Source: Hortaea werneckii (Eukaryota; Ascomycota; Dothideomycetes; Mycosphaerellales; Teratosphaeriaceae). From it: a DNA stretch of 64,000 nucleotides. The notes beneath the pieces were generated by a model. That model worked only from the letters and a program-made list of their open reading frames with translations. It was not told the origin of the DNA and did not search any database. The number at the start of each line of letters is the position of its first letter. Position 1 is the stretch's first letter. This document shows positions 49,698 to 60,856 of this stretch, one piece after another. The position numbers and the translations under genes were made by a program. The stretch covers positions 1-64,000 of the forward strand of contig JBAOKB010000055.1 in NCBI GenBank assembly GCA_037044905.1. The letters are read 5' to 3'.

Positions 49698-52600
49698 ATG
49701 GCTGCCATCCAGGTCGAGTCGCCCGGCGTGTACGATGAGTCGCTGCATGATCAGGAAGACCTCGTCTATCCCTGCAAAGGTTGCGGAGAGGTATGATCAT
49801 GTCCAACAAGTCGGTGGGAACGGGAATATGGTTGCTGACATGGGCGTCGTACAGATCTTAGAGGAAGGCAAGGCGTTCGAGCTTGGTAAGATCATGCGTA
49901 GTGTGGTATACAATTAGCAATGGCTGACAGTGGAGCAGCTGGCAATAGATGGCACATAGACTGCTTCCGATGCAACACGTGCGGCACCCTCCTCGACTCC
50001 GATGCCAATCTGCTCCTGTTGGGCGATGGCTCGCTCATCTGCAACAATTGCACCTACAGCTGCAACGCATGTGGCAATAAGATTGAAGACCTGGCCATCC
50101 TCACGGGAGACCAGGCATTTTGTGCTGCCTGCTTTCGATGTCGCAACTGCAAGAGGAAGATCGAGAACCTGCGCTATGCGCGTACGTCCCAAGGTATCTT
50201 TTGCATGAGCTGTCACGAGAGCCTCATGGCTCGTCGGCGGAAGAAGGCAAAGACGGGCGGCACGAGACAAGCACAAGGCGGCGCCAACACGACGATTGAG
50301 AAGGCACTCCCATCCTTGCCACCCGGTGCTGCGTCGCAGAGTGCTTTCACTCCAGATACAGAGACTCCGCTATCCGACCCGTATTCAGATCATAGCGGCC
50401 GAAGATCACCAAGGCAACATTTGAAATCGAAGAGAGATGCTTCAATCAGCAAGATGAAGAGAGATGTATCACCCATGTCGGATGACGCTCGGAATGGTGG
50501 GTTCACATGCGATCAGTGGCTGAAACAACGGATGAAGACAACTGACATGGTAACAGCTGATGGCCCGACGTTACCGGCGAGCACTTACGGCGAGACCAGC
50601 AGGCCTTCAAATGTGTCCTCCGAGGCTGAGGACGGTGAAGAGCGTGGCTTTTTGCCAATGGCCTTTGATCCGAACCCTGCCCCAGCACCAGCTCCAGCGG
50701 TTTCGCGCAAGCCAGTCAACCGCCCACCCGATCCCTCGCCGCCCACACAACGAGAGAGCAGACCGCCCAAAGATTATTTCTTCGGCGGACGGCTGTCGAC
50801 CAGACCGCCCCCTCGAGACGCGCTCCGCGACGAGCGTCCATCTTCTTCACGATCGGTTTCTACGGAGCGCGATCGCGACGCAAATCGAGCTAGCACGCAG
50901 CCCAAATCAAGCCCACACATACTATACCAAGAGAAGGGTCGGCAAAGGAAGCATCAATCTGGAACCACAACACCTGCGTCGGGCTCGACGACTGCTTCTC
51001 CAGCTACCGCCACTGGACAGGACGGAAGACTGGAACGGCCAAAGCCACAACATCTGGATACGAGCTCTTTCACGTTGCAGCCCAACGAAGGCTTCAAGCT
51101 GCAGGATGTACCTAAGACCAAGAAGGCCGGCTCACGAAGCAGCTCAAAAGCCAAGTCTTCTCCGGTTGTTTCCCCTGTAGCCACCGGTACTCACGACGAT
51201 GTTACGGAAAGGAACGTCTCGCCTGTTTCGGAAGATTCGGATGAGAGAGGCGTTAATCCCTTCGATGACCCTCGGCGGAGAGAGAATGCGGTGCCGAACG
51301 CGATGCCTCCACCTCCTAGGCACGCGGACAGGCCGGCACGTGGCGACTCTTTGGCGGCGCCTGCGCTCAGGCCGAAAGCTCCAACTCCAGAACCACAAGC
51401 GCCATCCGCTGGCGCACCTTTGGGTCATGCGCGCAGAAGCTCCGCTTCGTCAATACCTTCATCGTTTGTTGACGCACAAAGCACTGTTTCACGTGATAAC
51501 GCAAGAGCCTCTGGTCAGCACATGCTTGAATCGCCGCATCGAGGTAGCCTAGAAGGACCGCCGCCACGCAACTCTAGCAGACCTTCAGCGCCCAGCAAAT
51601 CCGTTTCAAATGGCGACTTCATTGCACCGAGAGCACCGCCGCCCCCTCCTCCCGCAGAGCAGAGACATAAGAATAGTGAGTCCATTAGCACCATGCAGAG
51701 CGAGGCGAAATCGGACGGCCAGCTTTCACCGACGCTGCGAAGCGCAGGACTGCCTAAGCATGCAGATGGCGCATTTTCAATGGAGGAGGAAATGACGCGG
51801 ATCATGCGTGGAGAGAAAAGAGAGAGTAAGGATCCTCAGACTGGTGAGACGCACTCGTCGATGTTACGGCGAGTATCGAATGCTGTCAAACACGGCCGTA
51901 GCTTCAGCGACAGAGGCCTGAGCTCGGCTGGCAAGTCTTCCCAGTCCCCGCGGGAAGGACAGATGGAGATCAGCTCTCCTATGCAAGTCGGTAGTCCAAG
52001 CATATCTTCGCCCACCAGCAAGGAGCCGATCGAAGCACTGAGGGCAGTGATCAGGAGACAGACTGCGCGCATAGCAGAATTGGAGCAGCAAAACGGCTTC
52101 TTGCAAGAAAAGGCAAATAGCTCCGATGAGATTCAGAATGTTACCACTGAGCTGCGCCAGAAACGTGACACTATGGTCGTTCTGGACACGCAGCGCGAAA
52201 TGGTGGTCGCCGAGCTGGAGAGCATGACGCAACACCTGAAGACGGCCAAGGATAGCAACCAACCCCTTGATTTGAACGCCTTGAAGACCGATATCCTAAA
52301 GGATTTTGCCGAATCGCTTCAACGAGTGAAGGATCAGATGAGCAACCAGATTGAAGAGCTTATGCATAAGCGTAACGAGTTGACCGACGAGATTGGCACG
52401 CTGATTCAGATGAAGGACAAGGGATTCTCGGAATACGAGTCCCTCTCGAGCAAGAACGTGCAGCTGCTGGAAATGAATAATCAGCTCGTGCACAGCATTC
52501 AGGAGACGTACAAGGCGAATCGCGTGCCGAATGGTGCAGGAGGCGCCAACGGACTCGGTATCTATCATCCGGGTGCTAAGTCTGATGCGCCTGGTACGAC

Positions 52601-53728
52601 TGATGTGCGCAACCTGAATCTCGTAAACACCGATTCCTCGATGCCGAACCTGTTGCAAGAAACTGAAGCCGAGCCGGCAACAGTGTTGACTTCACCACAA
52701 GTCGTCAACATCCGCAAGGGGCAGCCGAAGAAATTCAACTGGCGCAAGGGCGGCGAGAAAATGGCGAAGAACGTGACCAAGGGGCTCAAAGGCGCGTTTG
52801 CAGCGGAACGTGTACCTGAACGCAAAGATATCGGCATGCCCTATGGCGACATTGGCATGCCTTATAATCAGACCCAGCAGGCGACTGGCGGTAGCGATCA
52901 AGGCGGTGTGAACAAGCAGCAAATGGGTGACGGGAAAGGCGGTGCTGGCTTTGGATGGTTAGGCCAGAAGAATGCCGGAACGAAGCAGGCGGGCCTGACA
53001 AGCATGAAGAACACCAGCAGTGCTAACTTGTCTAACCCTGCCGCTGCTCCTCCCTCAAGTAAGTCCACACCTCAAAATCACGAAAGGAGGAAGAACCCCA
53101 ACTAACAGATCTTCCAGCCCTCTTCGGCTCCGAGCTCGAAGCCCGCTGCGACTTCGAAAAGCGCATGATCCCCAGCATCGTCACGCGCTGCGTCGAAGAA
53201 GTCGAGGCCCGCGGCATGGACATGGAAGGCATCTACCGCAAATCCGGCGGGTCGGGCCAAGTCAAGCAAGTCCAGCAAGGGTTCGAAAAGGAGGGCCACC
53301 ACTTCGACATCTCCGACCCGGACCTCGACATCCACGCCGTCACGTCCGCCCTGAAACAATATTTCCGCAAACTCCCCACCCCGCTCATCACCTACGACGT
53401 CTACGAGACCTTCCTCGAAGCCGGTTCCACGTCCGCGGCCGATAATAAGGCCAAACAGGCCGACGACCTCCGCAACGCCGTCCACGACCTCCCCGACCGC
53501 CACCGCGACGTCCTCGAGTACCTCGTCCAGCACCTCGCCCGCGTCATGAAGTTCGAGTCCGAGAACCTCATGACGCCCCTGAATCTTTCCGTCGTCTTTG
53601 CCCCGACCATCATGCGGCCCCTGAGTATCGAGCGCGAGATGAGCGATATGCAGGCCCAGCGGACCGCGCTGCAGGCGTTGCTTGATCAGCAGGAGGTCAT
53701 TTTCGGTGGTGGTATTGGGGGCGAGTAG
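49698..53728 (+). CDS. LIM-domain Rho GTPase-activating protein (Rga1/Rga2 type)
   Basis: Four exons: 49698-49790, 49855-49885, 49939-53058 and 53109-53728. Introns have donors GTATGA, GTAAGA and GTAAGT, and acceptors TACAG, GCAG and ACAG. The product is 1287 residues. LIM1 starts at C26/C29 and is completed across the first two introns ('RWHIDCFRCNTC'); LIM2 is at about 80-140 ('CNACGNKIEDL', 'AACFRCRNCKRKI'). A disordered Ser/Pro-rich region of about 550 residues follows. A coiled coil lies near 700-830 ('ARIAELEQQNGFLQEKA', 'NQIEELMHKRNELTDEI'). The RhoGAP domain (about 1080-1287) contains the arginine finger in 'GIYRKSGG', then 'LKQYFRKLPTPLI' and 'LNLSVVFAPTIMRP'. It would stimulate GTP hydrolysis by Cdc42/Rho at sites of polarity and septation. 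The first two exons are short (93 and 31 nt). Confidence 0.93.
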
Positions 53729-54827
53729 CGGAACTTTTTGTGTTTGATTGAGTTCTTGTTCCTTGTTGTTTTATGGTTTTGGACAAAGGCAAGAATGGGG
53801 AATATTTATGAGAATCTTATCTTTGCTTCCTCTCCCTCTCTCTCTCTCTCTCGTCCCTCTTCTTTCTCCCCCTTTTTTTTCCTTCTTTTTCTTCTTTTTT
53901 TTTTTTCAACACTTTTGCCTTTGGGGATTTTTGGATCCTTCCATCGTCTTCCTCCCTTTTGCCATCCCTTTCCTTCCCATTCCTCGCCTGCTGGAAACGC
54001 TGTGCTCCGTTGCGAAAGAGAGACTACTGGATGAGGTGGATATTTTGGGGGGGGAGATGGGGAGCTGAGAAAGAAGGGAGAGAAGGGAAGTCTCGAATGT
54101 GACATTTCTCTCCGCACCTGAGAGGATTAATTCTCGTCAACACTTTGATTTTTTACAGAATGACAGGATGTGGGTGAATGGGGGCGTGAGAGGGTCTTTT
54201 GGGCTGGATTCCTGGAGAGGGAATGCCGAAGGTTTTTCTTTTTTTTTTTTTTTTTGCGCTTTTCTTAGTCTCTGCTGCTAGGTCTTCCACGTGGGAGGAC
54301 GTCATTCGCGGGATATTCGGCAGAACGAAAGGGTGGAAGGGCATTGCTTGGGAATGATATGGTTGCGCTCATGTGGGGTTTTGAGATGGGAGGTGGTAAT
54401 GCAAGGATCATATAGCTTGTGCAGTGTGTCTTTCTAAAGTCTTCAGAGTGCATTAGGGGGTCTCGTAACTATGGATTGTTTATTCATCTTTCCCTCTCTC
54501 TTACGTTCCTATTACGATACGCATTTTGGCAACTTGAGTGTCAGGTCATGCATCGGCTGGTTCGTGTATGTTAAAAGAAGCTCAAGGTTGACAGTAGCGC
54601 GGACGATGACGCCATTTGTCGCACCTGACATGAATCTAGACTACCTCCCTACCTAGGTAGATGTAGATACGGTGGATTATTGGGATTCTTCCTTGAATTA
54701 TATTCACATGCGAGATCGCCACCTGAATGGTCTTTATAAGCTCATTACAAAAAGAAAAAAATAAGGCAACCCAAGGACGTGACCACTTCCACCAAATCAA
54801 CCGGACCTGCAGACCCAGCCCCCAAAC
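53729..54827. other. Intergenic region with CT repeat and T tracts
   Basis: A pyrimidine tract at about 53826-53910, including a CT dinucleotide repeat, follows the RhoGAP stop, and a T-rich run lies near 54237-54255. CCTACCTAGGTAG at 54648-54660 lies about 170 bp upstream of the next gene. No gene. Confidence 0.5.
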
Positions 54828-55523
54828 ATGAGTCTACAACAAGAACTCTCCTCCTGGTTCGCACCCAAACCACCAGCCGTTGACAAAAACAACAACAAGA
54901 ACGAAAAAGACGAAGATGACATTCCTCCCGTCCCCCAAATCGGCGACAAACCCCCCTCCGTCCCTAAACTCCCTTTCCCACAGAATCCCGACGGTCCCAA
55001 ACCCACCATCCTTGCCTTCCTCCGCCACTGCGGCTGTCCCTTCGCGGAGAAGACCTTCCTGAACCTCCGCGAAACCGCCCGCGAACATCGGGGCTCTGGC
55101 GGCGGTGGGTCAGGGGACTCGATCGACTTCATCGCCATCTCGCACAGTTCCGCCACCGCGACGGAAACCTGGCTCCAATCGCTCCCGCAAGCGGGATCCG
55201 AGCCCCGCAACCTCCGCGTCGTCGTGGACGAGGACCTGGAGATCTACCGTGCGTGGGGATTAGGTGTGGCGGGGTACGCGCATGTTTTGTCCCCCTCCGC
55301 GCTGGGGGAGGTGTGGCGGTTGGGCAGTGAGGAGGGGATTTGGAATCGGCCGACGGAGAGTGGGAGTCGGTGGCAGATTTCGGGGTTTTTTGCTGTGGGG
55401 GTTGATGGGAAAGGGGGTGGAGATGGAGAGGGGGACGGGATGGTGGTTAAGTGGGGAAGGGCGGCGGAGAGGGCGGATGATGTTCCGGATTTTGAGGAGG
55501 GGGTGAGGGCGCTTGGGCGGTGA
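54828..55523 (+). CDS. AhpC/TSA-type thioredoxin-fold protein
   Basis: Single exon, 231 residues. After a Pro/Lys/Asp-rich leader (about 1-60) comes 'KPTILAFLRHCGCPFAEK', a strand leading into a Cys-Gly-Cys-Pro site at the end of a thioredoxin-fold strand, then 'FLNLRETAREH', 'IDFIAISHSS' and 'LRVVVDEDLEIYRAWGLGVA', typical of the fungal AhpC/TSA (PRXL2-like) family. Such proteins are predicted antioxidant or redox-sensor proteins of the cytosol; few are characterised. The C-terminal third is Gly-rich with G/T-ending codons, like other gene tails in this window. I see no resolving cysteine in the usual C-terminal place. Confidence 0.75.
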   Translation: MSLQQELSSWFAPKPPAVDKNNNKNEKDEDDIPPVPQIGDKPPSVPKLPFPQNPDGPKPTILAFLRHCGCPFAEKTFLNLRETAREHRGSGGGGSGDSIDFIAISHSSATATETWLQSLPQAGSEPRNLRVVVDEDLEIYRAWGLGVAGYAHVLSPSALGEVWRLGSEEGIWNRPTESGSRWQISGFFAVGVDGKGGGDGEGDGMVVKWGRAAERADDVPDFEEGVRALGR

Positions 55524-56280
55524 AAAGGGGGGAGTTAGAGGGGCGGTGTTTTTCGTTCTGGAGTGTGGGGATGGGGATACTCTTTTCCGCTTGTTCATCT
55601 TTTTTCGCATCCTTTTTTTTTTTTTTTTTTCCTCTCTCGCTTTCCAACAATTAGAGAACCAGGCGAGTCTTCCCGAGAAGCGCAGAAAGAGTTGATGGTC
55701 GGTTGTGGCAGTAATACGATCTTCTGTGATTCGCTATTATACTGTTTAGAGAGTGCGGATCCTTTCTCACTAAACTCGAGATTATACAGGATAGCAATAC
55801 TCACGGCGAGCCGTCAAATGAAATGCGTGGTCTACATGACATGCCTCTCAATTCGGAAATTAACTCTATCGAGACGACCCGTGGTCGACCTAGCAATGGC
55901 GATTCTAGAGTGTGGTGGGAAGAAGGATCTTCGTTTTATTAAAGTCTAATCAACGCTCTGTCCCTCCTCAATGCGTATATCTCATTTATCGTCTATCGTA
56001 ATTTCGGCAGTCGTATTCTACTGCGTGTCCAAAATCGGGAGAGGTTTCTCCAATTCCAAGGCGAATGATTGATATCTACGGAGGACCGACATTGCAATGT
56101 ACGGTGCCTTGCCTCTGAAAGCTCCCGTCCGTCGAATCGGCTTCTCGCGAGTTGCCAAGTCCTGGAAACACTAGGCCTTAGATCTAGTTCAAGTCTACCG
56201 TATCTCGATCGCGTCGAATATGAGGCTTGACTGCTTTGGAGCACTCGAGAGGGCCTGAAAAAAGATCCTACGCGTGGGAG
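55524..56280. other. Convergent intergenic region
   Basis: A pyrimidine/poly-T tract at about 55575-55632 follows the AhpC/TSA-like gene. The remainder is the 3' flank of the SDT1-like gene. No gene recognised. Confidence 0.5.
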
Positions 56281-57021
56281 TCACGACTGCTTGAAAACCT
56301 CCGGAAATACCGTCCTCAACTCCTCCAAGTCGGAGATTTGAAAGTCAGCGACGGGCGCCTCAGGCGCTTTGCTTGACGGCTCCACCAGATGTGCAGACTT
56401 CCATCCATATTCCTTACCCCCTCGCGCGTTGAGTGCCGAGTCATCGACGAAGTAACACTGCTTGACATCCTGCACCCCGGCATCCCGCATCGCTTTGGCG
56501 TACATTTCCGGCCGAGGTTTGCAGAGTAAGTTGGTCCCGGCAGCGTAGTCGCAATAGGTCATGCCTTCGAAAAGGTCTTCGAGTCCTAGGAGTCTTATGA
56601 CGCGCTGACCGTGGTTCTTGTAGGCGTTCGTGAAGAGCCATAGCTTGACCTTGTCCCGATCAATGTCCTCGATTAGTTGGCGTAGTCTTGGGTTTGGTTG
56701 GATGATCTCGTCCAGAGGCAGTGCGTCGTCGACTTTGTCATTGTATTCCATCGGATCGACTTTGTGATGCCGCACTAGGCCTTCAATGGCGAGTCCGTAG
56801 TCCTTGTAGTACCGCTGGTGCAGTTCGGTGGCGTCTTCCGATGAAATGGCGAGGTGTTCCCGGAAGTACTTGTCGATGAGCACTGCCATCCGCTCGTGAA
56901 TTTGGTACGATTTGGGATACAGGCAGTTGTCAATATCAAAGAAGAAGACTTTCTTGTTTGTTGGGGTGGCAATGGACGTGCCATTGGCGGCGGCCCCATT
57001 AAGTTGTGTGCTTGCGGCCAT
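56281..57021 (-). CDS. SDT1: HAD pyrimidine 5'-nucleotidase (Sdt1-like)
   Basis: Single exon, 246 residues from ATG 57021 (MAASTQLNGAAANG). The frame is open 49 codons further upstream from a GTG, which I reject. All four HAD motifs are present: the DxD nucleophile in 'FFFDIDNCLYP' (about 27-37), the Thr of 'LWLFTNAYK', the Lys of 'LLCKPRPEMYAKAM', and the acidic pair of 'CYFVDDSALN'. The cap region 'EHLAISSEDATELHQRYYKD' matches the yeast Sdt1/Phm8 group, which dephosphorylates pyrimidine and other nucleoside monophosphates in the cytosol. Length is normal for the family. It shares a 447-bp divergent promoter with the proline-rich gene. Confidence 0.92.
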   Translation of the reverse strand: MAASTQLNGAAANGTSIATPTNKKVFFFDIDNCLYPKSYQIHERMAVLIDKYFREHLAISSEDATELHQRYYKDYGLAIEGLVRHHKVDPMEYNDKVDDALPLDEIIQPNPRLRQLIEDIDRDKVKLWLFTNAYKNHGQRVIRLLGLEDLFEGMTYCDYAAGTNLLCKPRPEMYAKAMRDAGVQDVKQCYFVDDSALNARGGKEYGWKSAHLVEPSSKAPEAPVADFQISDLEELRTVFPEVFKQS

Positions 57022-57468
57022 GCTCCCAGTTGACGCGGAGGACGATGGATGGTGGAGCGGAGAGAGACAGTGACTGAAATACCTGTTCGCTTTCGATTGT
57101 ACGTCCGTATGCAAGAAGTATGTAATGACCGTGGCGAGACAGACAGTCGAACCAGTCAGCGAATCCACGTCGCTCCCCGGGCACGTTCCGTTCCAATTGT
57201 TCCGCTCTCGCCGCAGTTTAACTCGCGGTGGCCCAAGCGCCAGCGACTAGTGTACACTCGACTTGAGACTTGAGACTTGAGACTTGCTGCTCCTTTCTCT
57301 TACGCCATGTTCACCAGCGTAACACGCAGTTTCGGACTATCGCGGCCAACGCTCTGTACCTGACGCGCGTGTGTTTCGCTCCTCGCATCGCCAGCTAATT
57401 TGCTGTCCATGTATCGCGATCCGTAAACGTCGAAACAGCAGCGAAGAGCAGAGGAGACAGCAGCGATC
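57022..57468. promoter_or_regulatory. Divergent promoter, SDT1-like / proline-rich gene
   Basis: 447 bp, containing a short tandem array of the heptamer ACTTGAG at 57261-57286 (3.7 copies). Confidence 0.5.
57261..57286. repeat. ACTTGAG heptamer array, 3.7 copies
   Basis: Three full copies and a partial copy of ACTTGAG in direct orientation, 208 bp upstream of the proline-rich gene start and 240 bp upstream of the SDT1-like start. Confidence 0.8.
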
Positions 57469-60090
57469 ATGGCCGCTGCGGTGAGCATGGGCACGGCGCC
57501 TGGGCGCGTCAATCATGGCTCAAGTGCAGCAGAAGAAGAGCAGTTATACGCACAGTTGTTGCAGCTGCAGGATACTGTCATTGCCGGGCAGCATTCAACG
57601 CTCAAGCTTCCGCCTGCTGCCATCGCGCAGCTCAAGGCTTCTCTGATCGTGCCCGATGCTGCCACCGCCAATGGCGTGGCTGCCACCACTGACCCGCAGA
57701 CGCTTCAATCTTCCCCTGCGACGCGCATCCCCAGTCTCCCAGGCCTTCATGCGCAAGCGGCTCCAGTCCAACCAGGACCAGCCGCGGTGTCTGCCTTTGC
57801 CGCAAAAAGTCGCGGCCTTGATCCCATCTTCCTAGAGAAATCCAGCAGCTTGGTAAGAGCAGAGGGCCAACTGAAGCGACAGCGCATTGAGCGTGACCTC
57901 CAGACACAGGTGGAGCAGCGGAGACATACTGCTCGCGGCGGTGATCCAGCTGCTGAAGGCTTGTCGCGCATAGACATTGATGCCGTTCTCACCGCTGCGC
58001 TTAGTCGTGTGCCGCCCAGGTCGGGCTTGCAATCGGCCAGACCGGCAAGCGCCAGCTCGTTTGATGAGAATGACTACTATTCAAGCCAAGCGCCAAGTGA
58101 ATGGTCCTCTGATGACGATGGAAGCAAGCACTCTGACAAAGGTGCAGGTGCCTTCACGGCCGGTTTCGAACGCCCCAACCCTGCCGCGAAAGCCACTTCT
58201 GGCTCTCATGCTCATCCTACTCGTATCCCACAGAAGCGCACTCAGCCCGACTCATTTGTTGCACACAACACGAGAGCACGTTCCCAATACTACCCCGATG
58301 ATGAGCCAGACGATGTTGATGATGTGGGGGATGAAGACGAAGACGAAGAGTACACGCCACCTGATGCCGCTGCTTTTGACAGCGCACGCATGGGTGATAT
58401 GCTACACGATGCGCAGCAGCCCACAGATGTGGATGATGACAACTCCGATTATGAGCCTGGGGAAATTACGCAGGACAGTACGGTTCTCACTCCTCACGAC
58501 CAACAGGCACCTCCGGCTCAGCCGCCTGCTCATGTGATCCGCAATCACCTAACACATCTTGCTGCCCCTCAGCCCAACCGCGTGTCGCCTCTTACCACTG
58601 CCAAGGGGCCTGGTTTCGAATTAGAACTTGTCAATGGTCAACCTGAAGTGATCCAAAAGGAGCGAGCGCCCCCTCGCTCCATGCCAATGGCTTCGCGCGC
58701 ATCGACGGCTTCTCCAGCTAATGGCGGTAGCGGAAATAAGAAAAAGCGCGCCAAAAAACGAAAGCGTGAGCAAGTTCGCGATGATAAAGCTACCAAAAGA
58801 AACAAGCGCCCAGAAGACAAGCGGGCCGTTCGTCAAGGACCGCAGACGGGCCAGGAACCATACATCAAGGATGAACCATTTTCGCCACCCCCACTGCTCG
58901 CAAATGTTCCAGAGGCGCCTCAGTATCCGCCGCCACAATTTCGCCCAGCTCCTGCGCACGTTGACCTTTCTAGCCCGTCTCAACACTTGCATTACGCGCC
59001 AGAGCAGCCTAGAGCACCGCCGCGGTACGAGTATGCCCCAGCTGCTTCACCCGCTGTGCTTCGTGTGGCTTCTCCAGCGGCGTATCAGCCAAAGCAGCGC
59101 GACACGCAGGATCTTAGAAGAATGGCTAGTCTGCAGTACGCCCAGAAAGCTCCTTCACCACCGCAGCAGGCGAGGACATACTCACCTGTTGGACCCTATC
59201 AACCTCGCTACCAGGAGGCCCCCCAGGTGCAAGAGATGCAGTATGTCCGCGCACCGTCACCGCCAAGACAACCAGAGTATCAGGAGGGCTATTCCCGCGC
59301 TCAGAGTCCAGCCATGATGCCTCCACCGCCGCCGAAGCGGATCATCGTCGATCAGTATGGAAACAGGTACTACGCGGCCGATCCGGGGCCGGCACCTGCA
59401 ACAGCGGTCTCGGCCAGAGCGTCGGTCGCGCCTGTCGATAGACGGTTCGAGCACCAACCCACCTTTGAGCGCGCATCCAGCCGTTTGGCATACGCTCCGC
59501 AACCTCCTACGAGATATGAGCCTTCATATAGCACTGTTCCGCCTCCGTCTCAGCCGCCCGCCAGGAGGTATGAACAGCCTGTTGAATACATCGACTCGAA
59601 TGGTTATCGAGTCCGTCAACAACCGGAACCAACGTCACCTACCTACCAGCCGCAGCCCAGATACGAAGCAATGCCGCCGCCACAACCAGCTCCAGCGGAG
59701 CCTACCTCGCCGGTGTATCGCGAAGCGCCTCGGTATGACCAGATGCTCCCTCCGCCTCCACCTCAAGCGCGGGAGCCAACCTCACCCGTATATCAACAAG
59801 CCCCCAGAGCGTACAGCGCGAGGCCTGAGATTCCAGTGCCAGCGGGCTATGCCAGGCAAGCTAGCGTTGCTCCTGCGCCATACGCACGCCAGGAAATGCC
59901 ACCTCCGGCAGCTCCTCAACGGGCTGTCAGCGTCATGCCTGGCGGAGCTGCGGAGTATCCGCAGTATGCACCACAGGCATCGTATGGATATGCGCCAGCA
60001 CCACCGCAGGCAGTGAAGTATGTCGACCAGTACGGCAGGGACATGTATCCGCAGCAACTGCGTCCCGCCAGCGAGTATCGATATCAGTAA
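57469..60090 (+). CDS. Proline-rich, nuclear-looking protein of unknown function
   Basis: Single exon, 873 residues; no known domain. The first 200 residues contain Leu-rich helices ('EEEQLYAQLLQLQDTVI', 'SRIDIDAVLTAALSRVP'). An acidic stretch (about 283-350) is followed by a bipartite-looking basic cluster ('GNKKKRAKKRKREQVRD' then 'KATKRNKRPEDKR'), which suggests nuclear import. Next comes 'IKDEPFSP' (58864-58887), a perfect psi-K-x-E-x-x-S-P phospho-dependent SUMO motif. The C-terminal ~370 residues are Pro/Gln/Tyr-rich with repeated 'EPTSPVY'-type units and three copies of a [VI]D-x-x-G element ('VDQYGNRYY', 'IDSNGYRVR', 'VDQYGRDMY'). A transcriptional or chromatin role is inference. Confidence 0.75.
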   Translation: MAAAVSMGTAPGRVNHGSSAAEEEQLYAQLLQLQDTVIAGQHSTLKLPPAAIAQLKASLIVPDAATANGVAATTDPQTLQSSPATRIPSLPGLHAQAAPVQPGPAAVSAFAAKSRGLDPIFLEKSSSLVRAEGQLKRQRIERDLQTQVEQRRHTARGGDPAAEGLSRIDIDAVLTAALSRVPPRSGLQSARPASASSFDENDYYSSQAPSEWSSDDDGSKHSDKGAGAFTAGFERPNPAAKATSGSHAHPTRIPQKRTQPDSFVAHNTRARSQYYPDDEPDDVDDVGDEDEDEEYTPPDAAAFDSARMGDMLHDAQQPTDVDDDNSDYEPGEITQDSTVLTPHDQQAPPAQPPAHVIRNHLTHLAAPQPNRVSPLTTAKGPGFELELVNGQPEVIQKERAPPRSMPMASRASTASPANGGSGNKKKRAKKRKREQVRDDKATKRNKRPEDKRAVRQGPQTGQEPYIKDEPFSPPPLLANVPEAPQYPPPQFRPAPAHVDLSSPSQHLHYAPEQPRAPPRYEYAPAASPAVLRVASPAAYQPKQRDTQDLRRMASLQYAQKAPSPPQQARTYSPVGPYQPRYQEAPQVQEMQYVRAPSPPRQPEYQEGYSRAQSPAMMPPPPPKRIIVDQYGNRYYAADPGPAPATAVSARASVAPVDRRFEHQPTFERASSRLAYAPQPPTRYEPSYSTVPPPSQPPARRYEQPVEYIDSNGYRVRQQPEPTSPTYQPQPRYEAMPPPQPAPAEPTSPVYREAPRYDQMLPPPPPQAREPTSPVYQQAPRAYSARPEIPVPAGYARQASVAPAPYARQEMPPPAAPQRAVSVMPGGAAEYPQYAPQASYGYAPAPPQAVKYVDQYGRDMYPQQLRPASEYRYQ

Positions 60091-60856
60091 TGGATAAATT
60101 GACGGGTTGGGTTGAAATGAAACGGGGGAGGGTTATGTAACGTGCCACAAGTTCGCGACGGCCAACTGTAGAATAGTCGATTTAATTTGAATGGCTGTGA
60201 TAACGGTTATATTATTAATGTTTCGACACTGCCACATCACCACCGCGGTGTTCTCCCATGCGTACTCTCTGATGTTCGTTGCTCGCGGACAGCCGTGGTG
60301 TAGACAAACAGACAGATAGACAGCAAATGGAAAGCGTCATCGGGAAGTTCTGGAGGCTCTGTAGTACTCAGTGACATTTTGGTGTGAAAATGTAAGAGAC
60401 CGCTCTGCGGACGGTGGACGATCTTGTGGCTGTTACAGTTCCCGCATCCCTGCAAGACCGGCCGCGGGTCAGCAGCCGAACGCCGTAGCGCGATGCACGT
60501 GACCTGGTTTCGTTCTGACGATCTCACCTCTCGCTGCCGCCGCTTGCTGCTGTTGCTCTCTGCTACGCGCACCGGCGACCCGTCACCCACCACCACCTCA
60601 TCACATTCCCATCTCGACTCCGCCGCCCAATGCATCGACGACCTTGATCGGCTGTGGCGTAATACTTCTTGTACGCGTTGCCGCTTCTTTCTTGCTCCGG
60701 AGTTGCGCTTTTGTTGCTTTGCAGTAGAAGGTCCCTCTCTTTCTTGCTACTCGATACTCGATTCTTACGCTCGCTTCTTCGCTCAAGAGACGTCCGTCTG
60801 CTTCGGTTTTCCCGGAAGCAGCGGAAGCGGTTCCCCCCGCCCTTTGACTCCTGGGG
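60091..60856. other. Promoter and leader region of the KH-domain gene
   Basis: 766 bp between two same-strand genes. Overlapping plus-strand ORFs (for example 60424-61020) are in a different frame from the KH protein and not protein-like. Confidence 0.5.
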
